Shown: in pieces, positions 17,680-25,721 of the stretch
Position numbering within the stretch: the stretch's first letter is position 1
Layout of the letters: each line of letters starts with the position of its first letter
Origin: Spirochaetota bacterium
GTDB taxonomy: Bacteria; Spirochaetota; Spirochaetia; Treponematales; Rectinemataceae
NCBI GenBank assembly: GCA_026398595.1
Contig: JAPLSO010000022.1
Coordinates: 1-54,735, forward strand
Direction of reading: 5' to 3'
DNA length: 54,735 bases
Translations under genes and position numbers: made by a program
Notes under the pieces: generated by a model
What the model saw: only the letters and a program-made list of their open reading frames with translations
What the model was told of the DNA's origin: nothing
Database searches by the model: none

Positions 17680-18554
17680 AAACCGAACTCTATTCAGGCG
17701 ACGAATACATGAATTCCGGCCACGTGGGCTGTCCCGGCTGCGGCGCCACCGTGGCGATGAAGCTCGCACTGCGCGCTCTGGGCGAGCATACCATGATGGT
17801 TATTCCAGCCTCCTGCTGGGCTATCATCGGCGGCAATTTCCCCCAGTCCTCCCTGAAGGTGCCGATACTCCACACGGGCTTCGCCACGACGGCGGCGGCC
17901 GCATCAGGTCTCCGCGCCGCCCTCGACCTCCGCGGCGACACCGAGACGACGGTCGTGGGCTGGGCGGGCGACGGGGGCACCTTCGATATCGGCTTTCAGG
18001 CTCTCTCAGCCGCGGCCGAGCGCGGCGAGGACTTCATCTACGTCTGCTACGACAACGAAGCCTACACGAACACGGGCGTGCAGCGCAGTTCATCGACACC
18101 GTGGGGAGCCCGAACGATGACGACGCCCGGAGCGAACTGGAAACGCCAGCAGAAGAAGAACATCGTCGAGATCATGGCCGCGCACCGGATTCCCTACGCG
18201 GCGACGGCGAGCATCGCCTACCCTGAGGATCTTGAAAGGAAGCTGAAGAAAGCTGTGTTGATACGCTCAGGATTGCGCTTCATTCACCTCTATTCCTCCT
18301 GCCCGACGGGCTGGGGTTTCGCACCTGAGAATACGGTCAAGGTGGCGCGCATGGCCGTGCGGTCGAAGGCCTTCCCCCTCTATGAAGTCGAGGATGGAGT
18401 GAAGTACACGATCAATGAGGCGGGCGACAAGCCGGTCAAGGAATACCTGCGTTCCCAAAGCCGTTTCCGGCACCTTTCGGATCAGGATATCGGCCTGATC
18501 CAGTCACGCCTCGACATCGAATGGGAACGTCTTATGCGCAAGACCGCGGACTAG
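17676..18554 (+). CDS. 2-oxoacid:ferredoxin oxidoreductase beta subunit (TPP-binding)
   Basis: The ATG at 17676 overlaps the alpha stop; the product has 292 residues. The Fe-S and TPP features are GHVGCPGCGATVAMKLALRAL (Cys-X2-Cys), PASCWAIIGG, the GDG motif in VGWAGDGGTFDIGFQALSAA and CYDNEAYTNTGVQRSSSTPWGA. The last line is typical of pyruvate and branched-chain-oxoacid enzymes rather than 2-oxoglutarate enzymes. This is the final gene of the operon. A hairpin with paired CTGCC/GGCAG and CTCGC/GCGAG follows at about 18570-18602 without a T-tract. With the upstream ilvE, a role in valine, leucine and isoleucine interconversion is the favoured reading. Confidence 0.9.
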   Translation: MKTELYSGDEYMNSGHVGCPGCGATVAMKLALRALGEHTMMVIPASCWAIIGGNFPQSSLKVPILHTGFATTAAAASGLRAALDLRGDTETTVVGWAGDGGTFDIGFQALSAAAERGEDFIYVCYDNEAYTNTGVQRSSSTPWGARTMTTPGANWKRQQKKNIVEIMAAHRIPYAATASIAYPEDLERKLKKAVLIRSGLRFIHLYSSCPTGWGFAPENTVKVARMAVRSKAFPLYEVEDGVKYTINEAGDKPVKEYLRSQSRFRHLSDQDIGLIQSRLDIEWERLMRKTAD

Positions 18555-18631
18555 CATCCATTTGGGCGCCTGCCTGTCTCGCGATGTGAAGCGAGCGGGC
18601 AGTCCCCGCAACGCGGCTCCCCCACCCGCGC

Positions 18632-19455
18632 CTGCTTTTCGAGCTGGGGAGGCTGCTGAGGCTAAAAGCTTCCGAGATCATGATCGCTGATGCCGCTGCC
18701 GAGCCTGTGGTCGCGTACGGAAAGCGAAGCGACAGCAAGCCTGAAAAAAAGACGCGCTGGCGATGGGCAAGGCTCTCGAAAACCTTGTGGACTACCTCCC
18801 ATTCAATAAATACCAATTTCCTCCGGAGCTTTTAACCCCAAAAACATGCCGGACTACATCGAAAGCGCCGCCGACGGTATCAGGAAGACCCTGGGCGGAG
18901 AGGGACTGGTCATCGAGGTGGACGCTCCTGTCAAGAAATGCAGGGAGCTGAAGACCGTCCTGTTCCCCGTGCCGTGGGGAGAGAAGGAACTAAAATACAA
19001 CGCCTTGAGCCTCTACCTTCCAACCTCGGGCACGAATTGGGTTTTCCTCAATCTGGACGTAAAACCCATGGACTTCAAGTTCTGGATCCTTCACGAGATG
19101 ATCCATTCCCTGGTGCGGGGCAAGTTCCTGGACATCGAAGCCGAGGAGACGTTCTGCGACTCCCTCGCCTGAGCTTTACGTATGCCTAAAGACTATGCGG
19201 TTTCCGCCATGTTCGGTCTTTCGCCGATCGCGCTGAAGACTATTTCAGCGGCAAATAACGAGCTGGGAAGAAGCCAGCGCCTCAAAAAGGCTTTTCTTCG
19301 ATGAAGGCAGAGTATCCATCGAAAAGATCAAGGAAATCGTCGATCTCATGGAACGGCGCCATGACGTCCTCAATCCCAAGGATTTCTTTTTCAAGCTCGG
19401 CGAGTTGTACAGCAAAGCGGAATTAAAGAACGCATCCAAGGACTCCGACAGATGA
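18632..19455 (+). pseudogene. broken XRE-ImmA/IrrE-type metallopeptidase gene
   Basis: Several frames each carry a consecutive piece of one protein. From 18632 comes LLFELGRLLRLKASEIMIADAA. A switch at the A-run near 18748 gives KKDALAMGKALENLVDYLPF, then FNKYQFPPELLTP. A switch at the A-run near 18840 leads to MPDYIESAADGIRKTL and on to the zinc motif LHEMIHSLV with EAEETFCDSLA. An in-frame TGA at 19170-19172 interrupts the expected segment, which resumes as ALRMPKDYAVSAMFGLSPIAL, the ImmA 'ALLMP...' line. A last shift near 19295 gives DEGRVSIEKIKEIVDLMERR and ends at TGA 19455. The HExxH site and downstream acidic ligand are readable, but no intact product is possible. ImmA/IrrE proteins cleave repressors of mobile elements or stress genes. 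Sequencing error cannot explain so many lesions unless local quality was very poor. Confidence 0.6.
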
Positions 19456-19485
19456 TACATTCCGATTGTAGCCTGTCGAAGATTA

Positions 19486-19662
19486 GTGCATAGTGACCTG
19501 AATGCCCGAATCAACGATCCTGCGGGGAACGCCGTCGTAAAGGCGAAGGCGAAGCGTCCAGCTGAGCGTGTTAAGGACTTCTTGAGGGTTGAATACGATA
19601 TACATATCGAATCCATCCCTGAGAAAAAACGGGAGAAAGTTCGATGGCAGACCCCTATCTGA
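19486..19662 (+). CDS. small basic reading frame overlapping the next gene
   Basis: From the GTG at 19486 this frame gives 58 residues (VHSDLNARINDPAGNAVVKA, then KAKRPAERVKDFLRVEYDIH and IESIPEKKREKVRWQTPI) with protein-like composition. It lies in the same frame as the last fragment of the broken metallopeptidase gene, after that fragment's stop. It may therefore be the true tail of the ancestral gene or a separate small protein. It overlaps the next gene start by 19 bases. No good ribosome site precedes the GTG. Confidence 0.25.
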   Translation: MHSDLNARINDPAGNAVVKAKAKRPAERVKDFLRVEYDIHIESIPEKKREKVRWQTPI

Positions 19663-20042
19663 TAGCCTTGCTTTTTGCCGACAGGGTGATTGTGGAGAAC
19701 AACGACAAGAAGGGAATAATCGGCATCTTCAACCAATTCAACGCACCGAGCTTTCCTGCGGTTTTCCCTCCCTGGGCCAATTTTATATCGATCGGCAACG
19801 TAAAAGGGCTTCATACCTTCAGACTCGACCTTGAGCCGGAATCCGAAGGCCAACCGATCGCCTCATTTAAAGGCGAAATAAACGGGAACGACAACGAAGG
19901 CCTGGCCGACATCATGATCAACCATGTCGCCACCGTTTTCCCTCATGCCGGCCAGTATACGCTGAGGCTCAGGGTCGACGAGAGGATATTGTGTACGAGA
20001 ATGCTGATGGTACATCAGGTCAGCCAGACTGCCGCTCAATGA
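19644..20042 (+). CDS. conserved hypothetical protein, resembles DUF6941
   Basis: 132 residues, ATG preceded by GGGAGAAAGTTCG. The N-terminal MADPYLIALLFADRVIVENN followed by GIIGIFNQFNAPSFP is the recognisable line of a small all-beta family. The body alternates short strands (FRLDLEPESEGQPIASFKGE, then QYTLRLRVDERILCTRMLMV). There is no signal peptide or membrane segment, so it is cytoplasmic. Function unknown; the family name is from memory and moderately sure. It sits directly downstream of the metallopeptidase remnant and 21 bases before the DUF4180 gene, in the same orientation. Confidence 0.6.
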   Translation: MADPYLIALLFADRVIVENNDKKGIIGIFNQFNAPSFPAVFPPWANFISIGNVKGLHTFRLDLEPESEGQPIASFKGEINGNDNEGLADIMINHVATVFPHAGQYTLRLRVDERILCTRMLMVHQVSQTAAQ

Positions 20043-20063
20043 ATGCCAAATCCGAGGACTGAA

Positions 20064-20414
20064 ATGGAATATATAATCCACGGCGAAGGCTCAGCCGCTG
20101 TCGCGGAACTAGTGGGAAAAGGAGTGCAGATCACCGACGTCTCCGACGCCCTCGACCTCATGGCCAATGCCGGGGCTCGCAGCATCGTCGTGCGCGAGGA
20201 GCATCTGGCGCCTGAATTTTTTCGCCTGAGTTCGCGCCTGGCGGGGGATATACTCCAGAAGTTTACGAACTACAGAGTAAGATTCGCTATAGTCGGTGAT
20301 TTTTCGAAGTACGCGAGCAAATTCCTTCAGAATTTTATCCGCGAGAGCAACGCCACAGGGCAGACGATTTTCATGCCGACCTTGGAAGAGGCGCTGAAGC
20401 GGTTCGGCCGCTAG
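20064..20414 (+). CDS. DUF4180 domain protein
   Basis: The ATG at 20064 is preferred because GAGG lies six bases ahead; an ATG at 20043 is in frame but lacks a site. The product has 116 residues. It matches DUF4180: VQITDVSDALDLMANAGARS, then IVVREEHLAPEFFRLSSRLAG and FTNYRVRFAIVGDFSKYASK. The fold resembles STAS-like or SpoIIAA-like alpha/beta proteins, but the function is unestablished. It ends the small plus-strand group and is followed by a gap containing a 29-base palindrome. Confidence 0.75.
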   Translation: MEYIIHGEGSAAVAELVGKGVQITDVSDALDLMANAGARSIVVREEHLAPEFFRLSSRLAGDILQKFTNYRVRFAIVGDFSKYASKFLQNFIRESNATGQTIFMPTLEEALKRFGR

Positions 20415-20564
20415 AGAGACTCTCTCTCGAGCCAATCCCAAGAGTCATAGCGAGCGGCGTGCTTTTCCTTTCCTGTCGGGCTCCAGACACGACAACGATC
20501 GGGGAATGTTGGGCGAAGGTCAGCAATCGGGAGCTCATCGAACGAGGGATATACTTCATATCTC

Positions 20565-20593
20565 GCAGTATGAATATGGCATATTCATACTGC
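20565..20593. repeat. perfect 29-bp palindrome in a convergent gap
   Basis: Arms GCAGTATGAATAT (20565-20577) and ATATTCATACTGC (20581-20593) are exact reverse complements around GGC. A shorter inverted repeat (GATAT...ATATC) lies just upstream, near 20548-20563. No T-tract follows on either strand, so an ordinary terminator is unlikely. The rest of the 240-base gap 20415-20654 shows no gene. The site could be a protein-binding operator or a mobile-element end. Confidence 0.6.
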
Positions 20594-20654
20594 AGGGTAT
20601 TCGGTCAATTCAAACTCATTAACCTATACAGTCCCGATCAGGATCATGTTGGTC

Positions 20655-21122
20655 TCAAGGTGTTTTATTCAGCACGATAGCGATGCACTCGACGACGAGC
20701 CTGTGATCCTCTTCCTGCGGCAGACCCGAGACAGCCACCGTTCCCACTATGCCTGTCCCCTTTACGATGATGGGGAAGCAGCCGCCGTGGGCCGCGTACT
20801 CGGTCTCGGACACGAAGTATTTTTCAAAGATGCTCTTGCCTTCGCTCTTGAGCAGGTTCCCCATATAGAATGAGGAGTGGCCGAAACGGTTCACGGTACG
20901 GACTTTGCGGGATATCCATTGGTCATTGTCGGCCGAGGCTCCCGGCATGGAGGCGTGGAAGAGCTGGCGCTCGCCACGTCGGATGTCGATCGCTATCGGG
21001 AAGTTGCGCGCCTTCGCCGTCTCGACCAGCAGTGATCCAAGGGCCCATGCCGTGTTCTCGTCAAAGGCCGGAAAACGCAGATCAGCTTCCTGCTGGAGCA
21101 GGGTCTTCAGTATGTTGTCCAT
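20655..21122 (-). CDS. UPF0303 / GlcG-HbpS-like (DUF336) protein
   Basis: 155 residues with a strong ribosome site (AGGAGG) before the ATG. Family lines are FPIAIDIRRGERQLFHASMPG, then DNDQWISRKVRTVNRFGHSS, FVSETEYAAHGGCFPIIVKG and GTVAVSGLPQEEDHRLVVECI. UPF0303 members share the profilin-like fold of the heme-binding GlcG/HbpS family; a yeast relative (YBR137W) acts with tail-anchored protein machinery. The role in bacteria is not settled. It lies 52 bases downstream of acetate kinase on the same strand, so co-transcription is possible. Confidence 0.8.
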   Translation of the reverse strand: MDNILKTLLQQEADLRFPAFDENTAWALGSLLVETAKARNFPIAIDIRRGERQLFHASMPGASADNDQWISRKVRTVNRFGHSSFYMGNLLKSEGKSIFEKYFVSETEYAAHGGCFPIIVKGTGIVGTVAVSGLPQEEDHRLVVECIAIVLNKTP

Positions 21123-21174
21123 TCATGGCCTCCTGGAATCTTTCTCAGACGTCGCGGTTTCCCGCGTCACGGTT

Positions 21175-22416
21175 TCACGCGTCGCAGTTCACAATACCCA
21201 TGCCGGGGAAGACTATCTCCGCGACGTCGAGGGCTATCTGCAGTTCCTCGTTCGTGGGGATGACGAGGATGGTCGTGGGAGAGTAGGGCGTCGAAACGAT
21301 ACCCTCCTTGTGCCCGTTGGCCTCGTTCTTGGCGTAGTCCATCACGATGCCGATGTTCTCGAGGCGGTGGCAGATCCGCTCGCGCATGCGCACACCATGC
21401 TGGCCGACGCCGCCCGTGAAGACGAGACCGTCGACCTTGAAGAGTTCGGCGGAATAGGCGCCGATGTATTTTCGGACCCGGTGGGCGTAGACCTCGAGGG
21501 CTTCGACGGCGTCCATGTTGCCTACGTCGACGGCACCTTCAAGATCGCGCAGATCGTTCGAGATGCCCGAGAGGCCAAGGAGGCCGCTCTTTTTATTGAC
21601 CATGGCGGTGAGATCCTTGGACGTGTAGCCCCGGTCCTCCAGGAAGCCGAGAATGGCGGGATCGATGTCGCCGCATCGAGTGCCCATGACGAGGCCTTCA
21701 AGGGGCGTGAAGCCCATCGAGGTGTCGACTGAGCGGCCGTTCTCGATGGCGGTGATGGAAGCGCCGTTTCCGAGGTGGCAGGTGATGAGGTTGGTATTTT
21801 CGGCATTGCGCTTCATGAGCTGGAGGGCCCGGGCGGCGACGTAGCGGTGACTCGTCCCGTGGAAGCCGTAACGTCGGATCTTGTACTTGTCGTAGAGTTC
21901 GCGGGGAAGGCCGTAGAGATAGGCGGCCGGGGACATGGTCTGGTGGAAGGCCGTGTCGAAGACGGCGACGTTGAGCTTTCCGGGGAGGAGCTTCATCGCT
22001 TCCCGAATGCCCGTGAGATTGGCGGGGTTGTGCAGGGGGGCCAACTCGATGTTGGCCTCGATCGCCTTCATCACCTTGTCGTCGATCACTACGGATGATG
22101 AGAACTGCTCGCCACCGTGGACGACACGGTGGCCGACGGCGTCGATCCTATCTATGTTCGCGAGGATACCCGAACTCGGGTCCACGATTGCCTTGGCGAC
22201 ACGGGCCATGGCGCGGCCATGATCGGCCATGGGCTCCTCGACCCTCATCGTGCCCTTGGGCGAAGTCTGCTGGAGGAAGCTCCCCACCTCGCCTATGCGC
22301 TCCACGAGTCCCTTGCCGAGGCTGTCGCGCTGGGGCATGCGGAAAACTTCATACTTGAGTGACGAACTGCCACAGTTGAGAACCAGGATTGTCGTTCCGC
22401 CGACTTGAGTTTCCAT
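21175..22416 (-). CDS. ackA: acetate kinase
   Basis: 413 residues, ATG after AAGGAGCATCGATC. It interconverts acetyl phosphate plus ADP with acetate plus ATP, the ATP-yielding step of acetate fermentation. Signature segments: LVLNCGSSSLKYEVF near the start, VGHRVVHGGEQFS, DTAFHQTMSPAAYLYGLP, YGFHGTSHRYVA, HLGNGASITAIENGRSVDTS, MGTRCGDIDPAI and FTGGVGQHG. The length is close to the family norm of about 400. No phosphotransacetylase gene is adjacent. With the oxoacid oxidoreductase operon nearby it fits an anaerobic fermentative metabolism. Confidence 0.97.
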   Translation of the reverse strand: METQVGGTTILVLNCGSSSLKYEVFRMPQRDSLGKGLVERIGEVGSFLQQTSPKGTMRVEEPMADHGRAMARVAKAIVDPSSGILANIDRIDAVGHRVVHGGEQFSSSVVIDDKVMKAIEANIELAPLHNPANLTGIREAMKLLPGKLNVAVFDTAFHQTMSPAAYLYGLPRELYDKYKIRRYGFHGTSHRYVAARALQLMKRNAENTNLITCHLGNGASITAIENGRSVDTSMGFTPLEGLVMGTRCGDIDPAILGFLEDRGYTSKDLTAMVNKKSGLLGLSGISNDLRDLEGAVDVGNMDAVEALEVYAHRVRKYIGAYSAELFKVDGLVFTGGVGQHGVRMRERICHRLENIGIVMDYAKNEANGHKEGIVSTPYSPTTILVIPTNEELQIALDVAEIVFPGMGIVNCDA

Positions 22417-22568
22417 GATCGATGCTCCTTGTCTGCGGGCCTGAAAGGTCCGATAGGGGTCGATTCTATCCTTCTTTCCAAGCTTCGGCCAGATGGAATC
22501 AGCTATTGTCTTGCGCGGTCGTTTTCAAGTCACTGGCACTACGATATATTCAGGACAGGAGGCGGAAC

Positions 22569-22754
22569 ATGGAGATGGCTAATTCCAATGCTTCGCACGG
22601 ATCCCTCCTCCGCTACGCCCTTTCCCTTGCGAATAGGACGATGCAGGGAGATAACCCTTACAGGGACGTTGACTGGCGCCTCGGTACGCTGCGCCAGGCC
22701 CTCGGTCTCATTACAATGCCTGCGCCTGGCGCGGGTCGGGGAGAAAAAGCATGA
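22569..22754 (+). CDS. small protein (61 aa) coupled to the DJ-1 gene
   Basis: The ATG at 22569 has a perfect AGGAGG six bases upstream, which sets the start. The product is MEMANSNASHGSLLRYALSL... with an amphipathic helical centre (ANRTMQGDNPYRDVDWRLG, then TLRQALGLI) and a short Gly/Ala/Pro tail. Its stop overlaps the next start (ATGA), so the two genes are translationally coupled. No family is recognised, and there are no membrane or metal motifs. The 152 bases upstream, divergent from acetate kinase, contain TATATT-like sequence at 22545 but no convincing promoter. Confidence 0.6.
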   Translation: MEMANSNASHGSLLRYALSLANRTMQGDNPYRDVDWRLGTLRQALGLITMPAPGAGRGEKA

Positions 22755-23305
22755 AACGAGCCTGTGTTCTCCTGGCCGACGGCTGCGAGGAAGTCGAGGC
22801 GGTGACGATCGTCGACTACCTGCGAAGGGCAGGGGTCGAGGTGGTCGCAGCCGGGGTGACCGGGATAAACGTAAAAGGCGGTCACGGCATACTTCTCGGA
22901 GCCGACGAATTGCTCTCGGCCTTGGTCGGAGAAAGCTTCGACGCCGTTGTCGTCCCGGGCGGCATGAAGGGCGCCGCGCACATCGCCGCATCCGAGGCGG
23001 CCAGAGCCCTCATCCAATCCCAGTTCTCCTCGGGTGCTTTGGTGGCCGCGATATGCGCGGCGCCTCCCGTGGTTCTGTATCAGGCGTGCGGAATCCTGAA
23101 AGGGCGAAGATTCACCTGTTATCCGGGGATGGAGGAGGAGGCGGCGGGGGCAAGCTTTTGCGAGGGGAATGTCGTCGTGGATGGAAATCTGATCACGTCG
23201 AGGGGACCGGGAACGGCCGGCGAGTTCGCCCTGGCTTTGGTTTCGACCTTAGTCGGGGAAGATGCCGCTAGGAAGCTCGCGAAAGGGACCTTACTTCTAG
23301 CCTGA
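22751..23305 (+). CDS. DJ-1/PfpI (ThiJ) family protein
   Basis: 184 residues. MKRACVLLADGCEEVEAVTIVDYLRRAGVEV is the DJ-1 N-terminus, with Glu15 at the expected acidic position near the reactive cysteine. Cys102 sits in the nucleophile elbow VAAICAAPPVVLY, and GNLITSRGPGTAGEFALALV is the C-terminal signature. Length and features match the DJ-1/YajL subfamily, proposed as chaperone, glyoxalase or protein-repair enzymes; activity is debated. It is coupled to the small protein upstream and overlaps the end of the convergent membrane-protein gene by nine bases. Confidence 0.9.
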   Translation: MKRACVLLADGCEEVEAVTIVDYLRRAGVEVVAAGVTGINVKGGHGILLGADELLSALVGESFDAVVVPGGMKGAAHIAASEAARALIQSQFSSGALVAAICAAPPVVLYQACGILKGRRFTCYPGMEEEAAGASFCEGNVVVDGNLITSRGPGTAGEFALALVSTLVGEDAARKLAKGTLLLA

Positions 23306-24430
23306 AACCGCTGTCCGTTTCGGGACCCGGGGCTTCCTCACATGGCGCATTATTCCGTCCTTGTCCTTTGCGTAGACGTTTTTAGGCACCTTGACGAATA
23401 TATAGACGAGGGATCCCAGAAGGAGCTGCAGATAGTAGGTGCCGACACGCCAGAGGAGGATGGCGCTCATAGTCGCCGCGGGCTTTCCGGTCAAGGCGCT
23501 AAGCACAAGGAGGTAGGATGCCTCGACGCTTCCCGACCCCCCCGGTGTGGGTATGAAGAGGGAGATGAGGCCGCAGAGGCAGTAGGAGATGAGAAACTCC
23601 GGGAAGGGAGTCGCTACGCCCGTGAGCACCGTGACGGGCAGATAGAGGGAGAGCGCCCAGATAGTTTGGGTCACACCGGTCGCCAATATATCGATCACGA
23701 TCGTGTGGGTGTTGTTCTTCCAGAGCACCTTGAAGCCGTCGCTGAGTCCCTGGCTCCAAACCGAGAGCTTTTCGGCCCAAGCGGGGTTCTTCGTCATTCT
23801 CGTGATGAGTCTGCCCAGCCAGGATTTTTCCATTCTCAGGGCGAGGATGCCGAGCAGGTATGGGTTGAGGAAGGCCAGGAGGAGGACAATAGTCATGACG
23901 ACGGTGGCGACCATGCCTGCGGAGAGGAGGAAGGATCCCTTGCCAAGTCCGGCCATCATGCCGATTCCGTTCTTGAAAAAGATGATGACGATGATGAGCT
24001 GGACGAAGTTGCCTTCGATGAGCCTCGAAAAAATTACGTTTGAAGCGATCGCCGAGTCTATCCCCAGCCTGGAGAAATGGAGAACCTGGAAGGGCTGGCC
24101 CCCCACCGATCCGGGCGTGATGCCGGAGAAGAAGTTGCCGATGATGTTGTCGTAGAAGCTGTCCCTGAACGAAAGCCGTATCCCGAACTTGCTGAATACG
24201 TACTTGAATCGGTAACTATCGATGATGTAGATGACGATGATGGCAAGGAAGGGGACAATGAGCGTGGCGATCGACGTATTGGAAAAGGCCGAGAACAGTT
24301 CACCGTAATCGACCAGGAGGCCGATGAAGGCATTGATTACGATTCCAGCAAGGAGGGCAAGGAAGATGCTCTTTGCAAGTGTTTTTCGGGATGTGCCTTC
24401 CTGCCCGGGCTTTTCGGTTTCCCTGTCCAT
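23297..24430 (-). CDS. UPF0104 / LPG-synthase transmembrane-type protein
   Basis: 377 residues with about eight hydrophobic segments. Family lines: SDSYRFKYVFSK-type loop after helix two (YIIDSYRFKYVFSKFGI), DNIIGNFFSGITPGSVGGQP, the Gly-rich FSRLIEGNFVQ and LFIPTPGGSGSVEASYLLVL. These belong to the flippase-like domain of MprF and related stand-alone proteins. Stand-alone members are thought to translocate lipids; without the soluble aminoacyltransferase domain this one cannot make lysyl-PG itself. The ATG lacks a clear ribosome site and is preceded at about 8 bases by an AT-rich GATATATAT stretch, so a very short leader is possible. It diverges from the barrel-protein gene. Confidence 0.8.
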   Translation of the reverse strand: MDRETEKPGQEGTSRKTLAKSIFLALLAGIVINAFIGLLVDYGELFSAFSNTSIATLIVPFLAIIVIYIIDSYRFKYVFSKFGIRLSFRDSFYDNIIGNFFSGITPGSVGGQPFQVLHFSRLGIDSAIASNVIFSRLIEGNFVQLIIVIIFFKNGIGMMAGLGKGSFLLSAGMVATVVMTIVLLLAFLNPYLLGILALRMEKSWLGRLITRMTKNPAWAEKLSVWSQGLSDGFKVLWKNNTHTIVIDILATGVTQTIWALSLYLPVTVLTGVATPFPEFLISYCLCGLISLFIPTPGGSGSVEASYLLVLSALTGKPAATMSAILLWRVGTYYLQLLLGSLVYIFVKVPKNVYAKDKDGIMRHVRKPRVPKRTAVSG

Positions 24431-24489
24431 GTTTGAAATATATATCGGGGTATGCTAGTTTGGAAGGGGGACCGGAAATGGAGGATTTC

Positions 24490-25623
24490 ATGACCAAAAA
24501 AGCCTTGGGTTTCGCGCTCGTCTTCGCGGCGACCGTCTTTGTCGCTGCCCCCTTGGGGGCGGCTGGGCTCGAGTTCGAGCTCAACGGCGTCCGATTCAAC
24601 AATGTGCTCCTGGGCGTGCTGCCTGTGCCCACGGGGGCGGACCTCGAGTTTCATATTCCACTTTCCGGAGGGCTGCTGTTCTCTCTGAGGGCAGCCGGCG
24701 GATATGAAGACAGGCTCATCCTGAGAGACGATGTCACGGGGGCTCCCGTGGTTCAGCCAGCCTCCTTTGCGGCCGGTACTCAGACCACCTGGTTCGACTG
24801 GCCCAACGCCGAACTCGATTCAGGTCTGATCTTCAGGTTCCCGGGTCTCGCGGCGGCCGGGGTCAAGGCCGAGGTTTTCGGTCTGGCGCGGGGGCGCTGG
24901 GAATCCAATTCTCCCGGTCTTTCCACCGCTCGCTTCCCCGACGCACAGGGACTCTTAACCCTCTCCCTGCTGGGGGGTGTAGGTGTCGACGCCGTGGTCA
25001 AGGAACCCAGCCGGATGATGACAGGCTGGGCCGGCGAGGCCTCGTTCGAGACTTCACCATCCTTTCTCGCTCTTTCCGGCGGGACTGATTTCTCGCGGTT
25101 TTCGGCCTTTCTGGAGGGCTATCTTCCGCTTTATTCCTCAGATATCGATGACCTGAAAGCCTTTTCCCTCTACGGGGCGGCCTATCTCACGGGAGACTAC
25201 GCGATGGGCTCGAAGATACCCCTTTACGTCCTCACGGGTTTCGGAGGCAGGAAGCTGCGCGACGGCCTGGGGGACTCGATCCGGGGTTACCAGAGCTGGG
25301 GCTACGAGGCTGCCATGAAAGCCGAAGCGAGCTTCGACCTGAGACTCGTGGGACCGAGCCTCTTCCGCGTCCCTGGCCTGAGGCCGATAGCCTACCTCTT
25401 CGGGGACGCCGGCTGGTTCGGCGGCCTTTACGACTGCACGGTGGCCGACAAGAATGGGCTCATCTTCTCGGCGGGCGGCGGCGCCGCCCTTGATATCTTG
25501 GACTTCGCCTACCTGGGCCTGCGGGCCGGCTGCAAGTTCCCGGTCGACGATCCTCTGTATTTTTCTTATTTCCCGGACCTGGAGAAGTTCTTCTGGGGCA
25601 TCACTTTTCTTCTACATTTCTGA
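24490..25623 (+). CDS. predicted outer-membrane beta-barrel protein
   Basis: The ATG at 24490 has GGAGG five bases ahead; an ATG at 24478 is also in frame. The product has 377 residues. The signal peptide is MTKKALGFALVFAATVFVAAPLGA with cleavage near AAG. The mature chain is a run of alternating amphipathic strands with frequent aromatics (FSLYGAAYLTGDYAMG, then IPLYVLTGFGG and LRPIAYLFGDAGWFGGLYD) and ends in a final strand WGITFLLHF with terminal Phe, as expected for Bam-dependent barrels. No named family is recognised. It is monocistronic, followed by the promoter of the flavoprotein gene. Confidence 0.6.
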   Translation: MTKKALGFALVFAATVFVAAPLGAAGLEFELNGVRFNNVLLGVLPVPTGADLEFHIPLSGGLLFSLRAAGGYEDRLILRDDVTGAPVVQPASFAAGTQTTWFDWPNAELDSGLIFRFPGLAAAGVKAEVFGLARGRWESNSPGLSTARFPDAQGLLTLSLLGGVGVDAVVKEPSRMMTGWAGEASFETSPSFLALSGGTDFSRFSAFLEGYLPLYSSDIDDLKAFSLYGAAYLTGDYAMGSKIPLYVLTGFGGRKLRDGLGDSIRGYQSWGYEAAMKAEASFDLRLVGPSLFRVPGLRPIAYLFGDAGWFGGLYDCTVADKNGLIFSAGGGAALDILDFAYLGLRAGCKFPVDDPLYFSYFPDLEKFFWGITFLLHF

Positions 25624-25642
25624 AAAATCGGCTTTTTCTATA

Positions 25643-25671
25643 TTGTCCTATCGATATATATAGTATATTAT
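25643..25671 (+). promoter_or_regulatory. promoter for the FMN-binding protein gene
   Basis: TTGTCC at 25643-25648 and TATTAT at 25666-25671 have a 17-base spacer in a very AT-rich patch. Start would be near 25678. The leader has a possible small hairpin (ACCCA...TGGGT) and then AGGAGG before the ATG at 25722. Confidence 0.55.
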
Positions 25672-25721
25672 TCACCAAACCCAGGTCCGCGGGCTTGGGT
25701 AAATCATCAGGAGGAATTCGT

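Noticed and set aside
18555-18632. Hairpin after the oxoacid oxidoreductase operon as an intrinsic terminator
   Set aside because: The stem is interrupted and no T-tract follows, so it is noted but not called.
19170-19172. In-frame TGA in the metallopeptidase gene as selenocysteine or stop recoding
   Set aside because: Other frameshifts nearby show decay, no SECIS-like hairpin was seen, and the position is not a known redox site in ImmA proteins.
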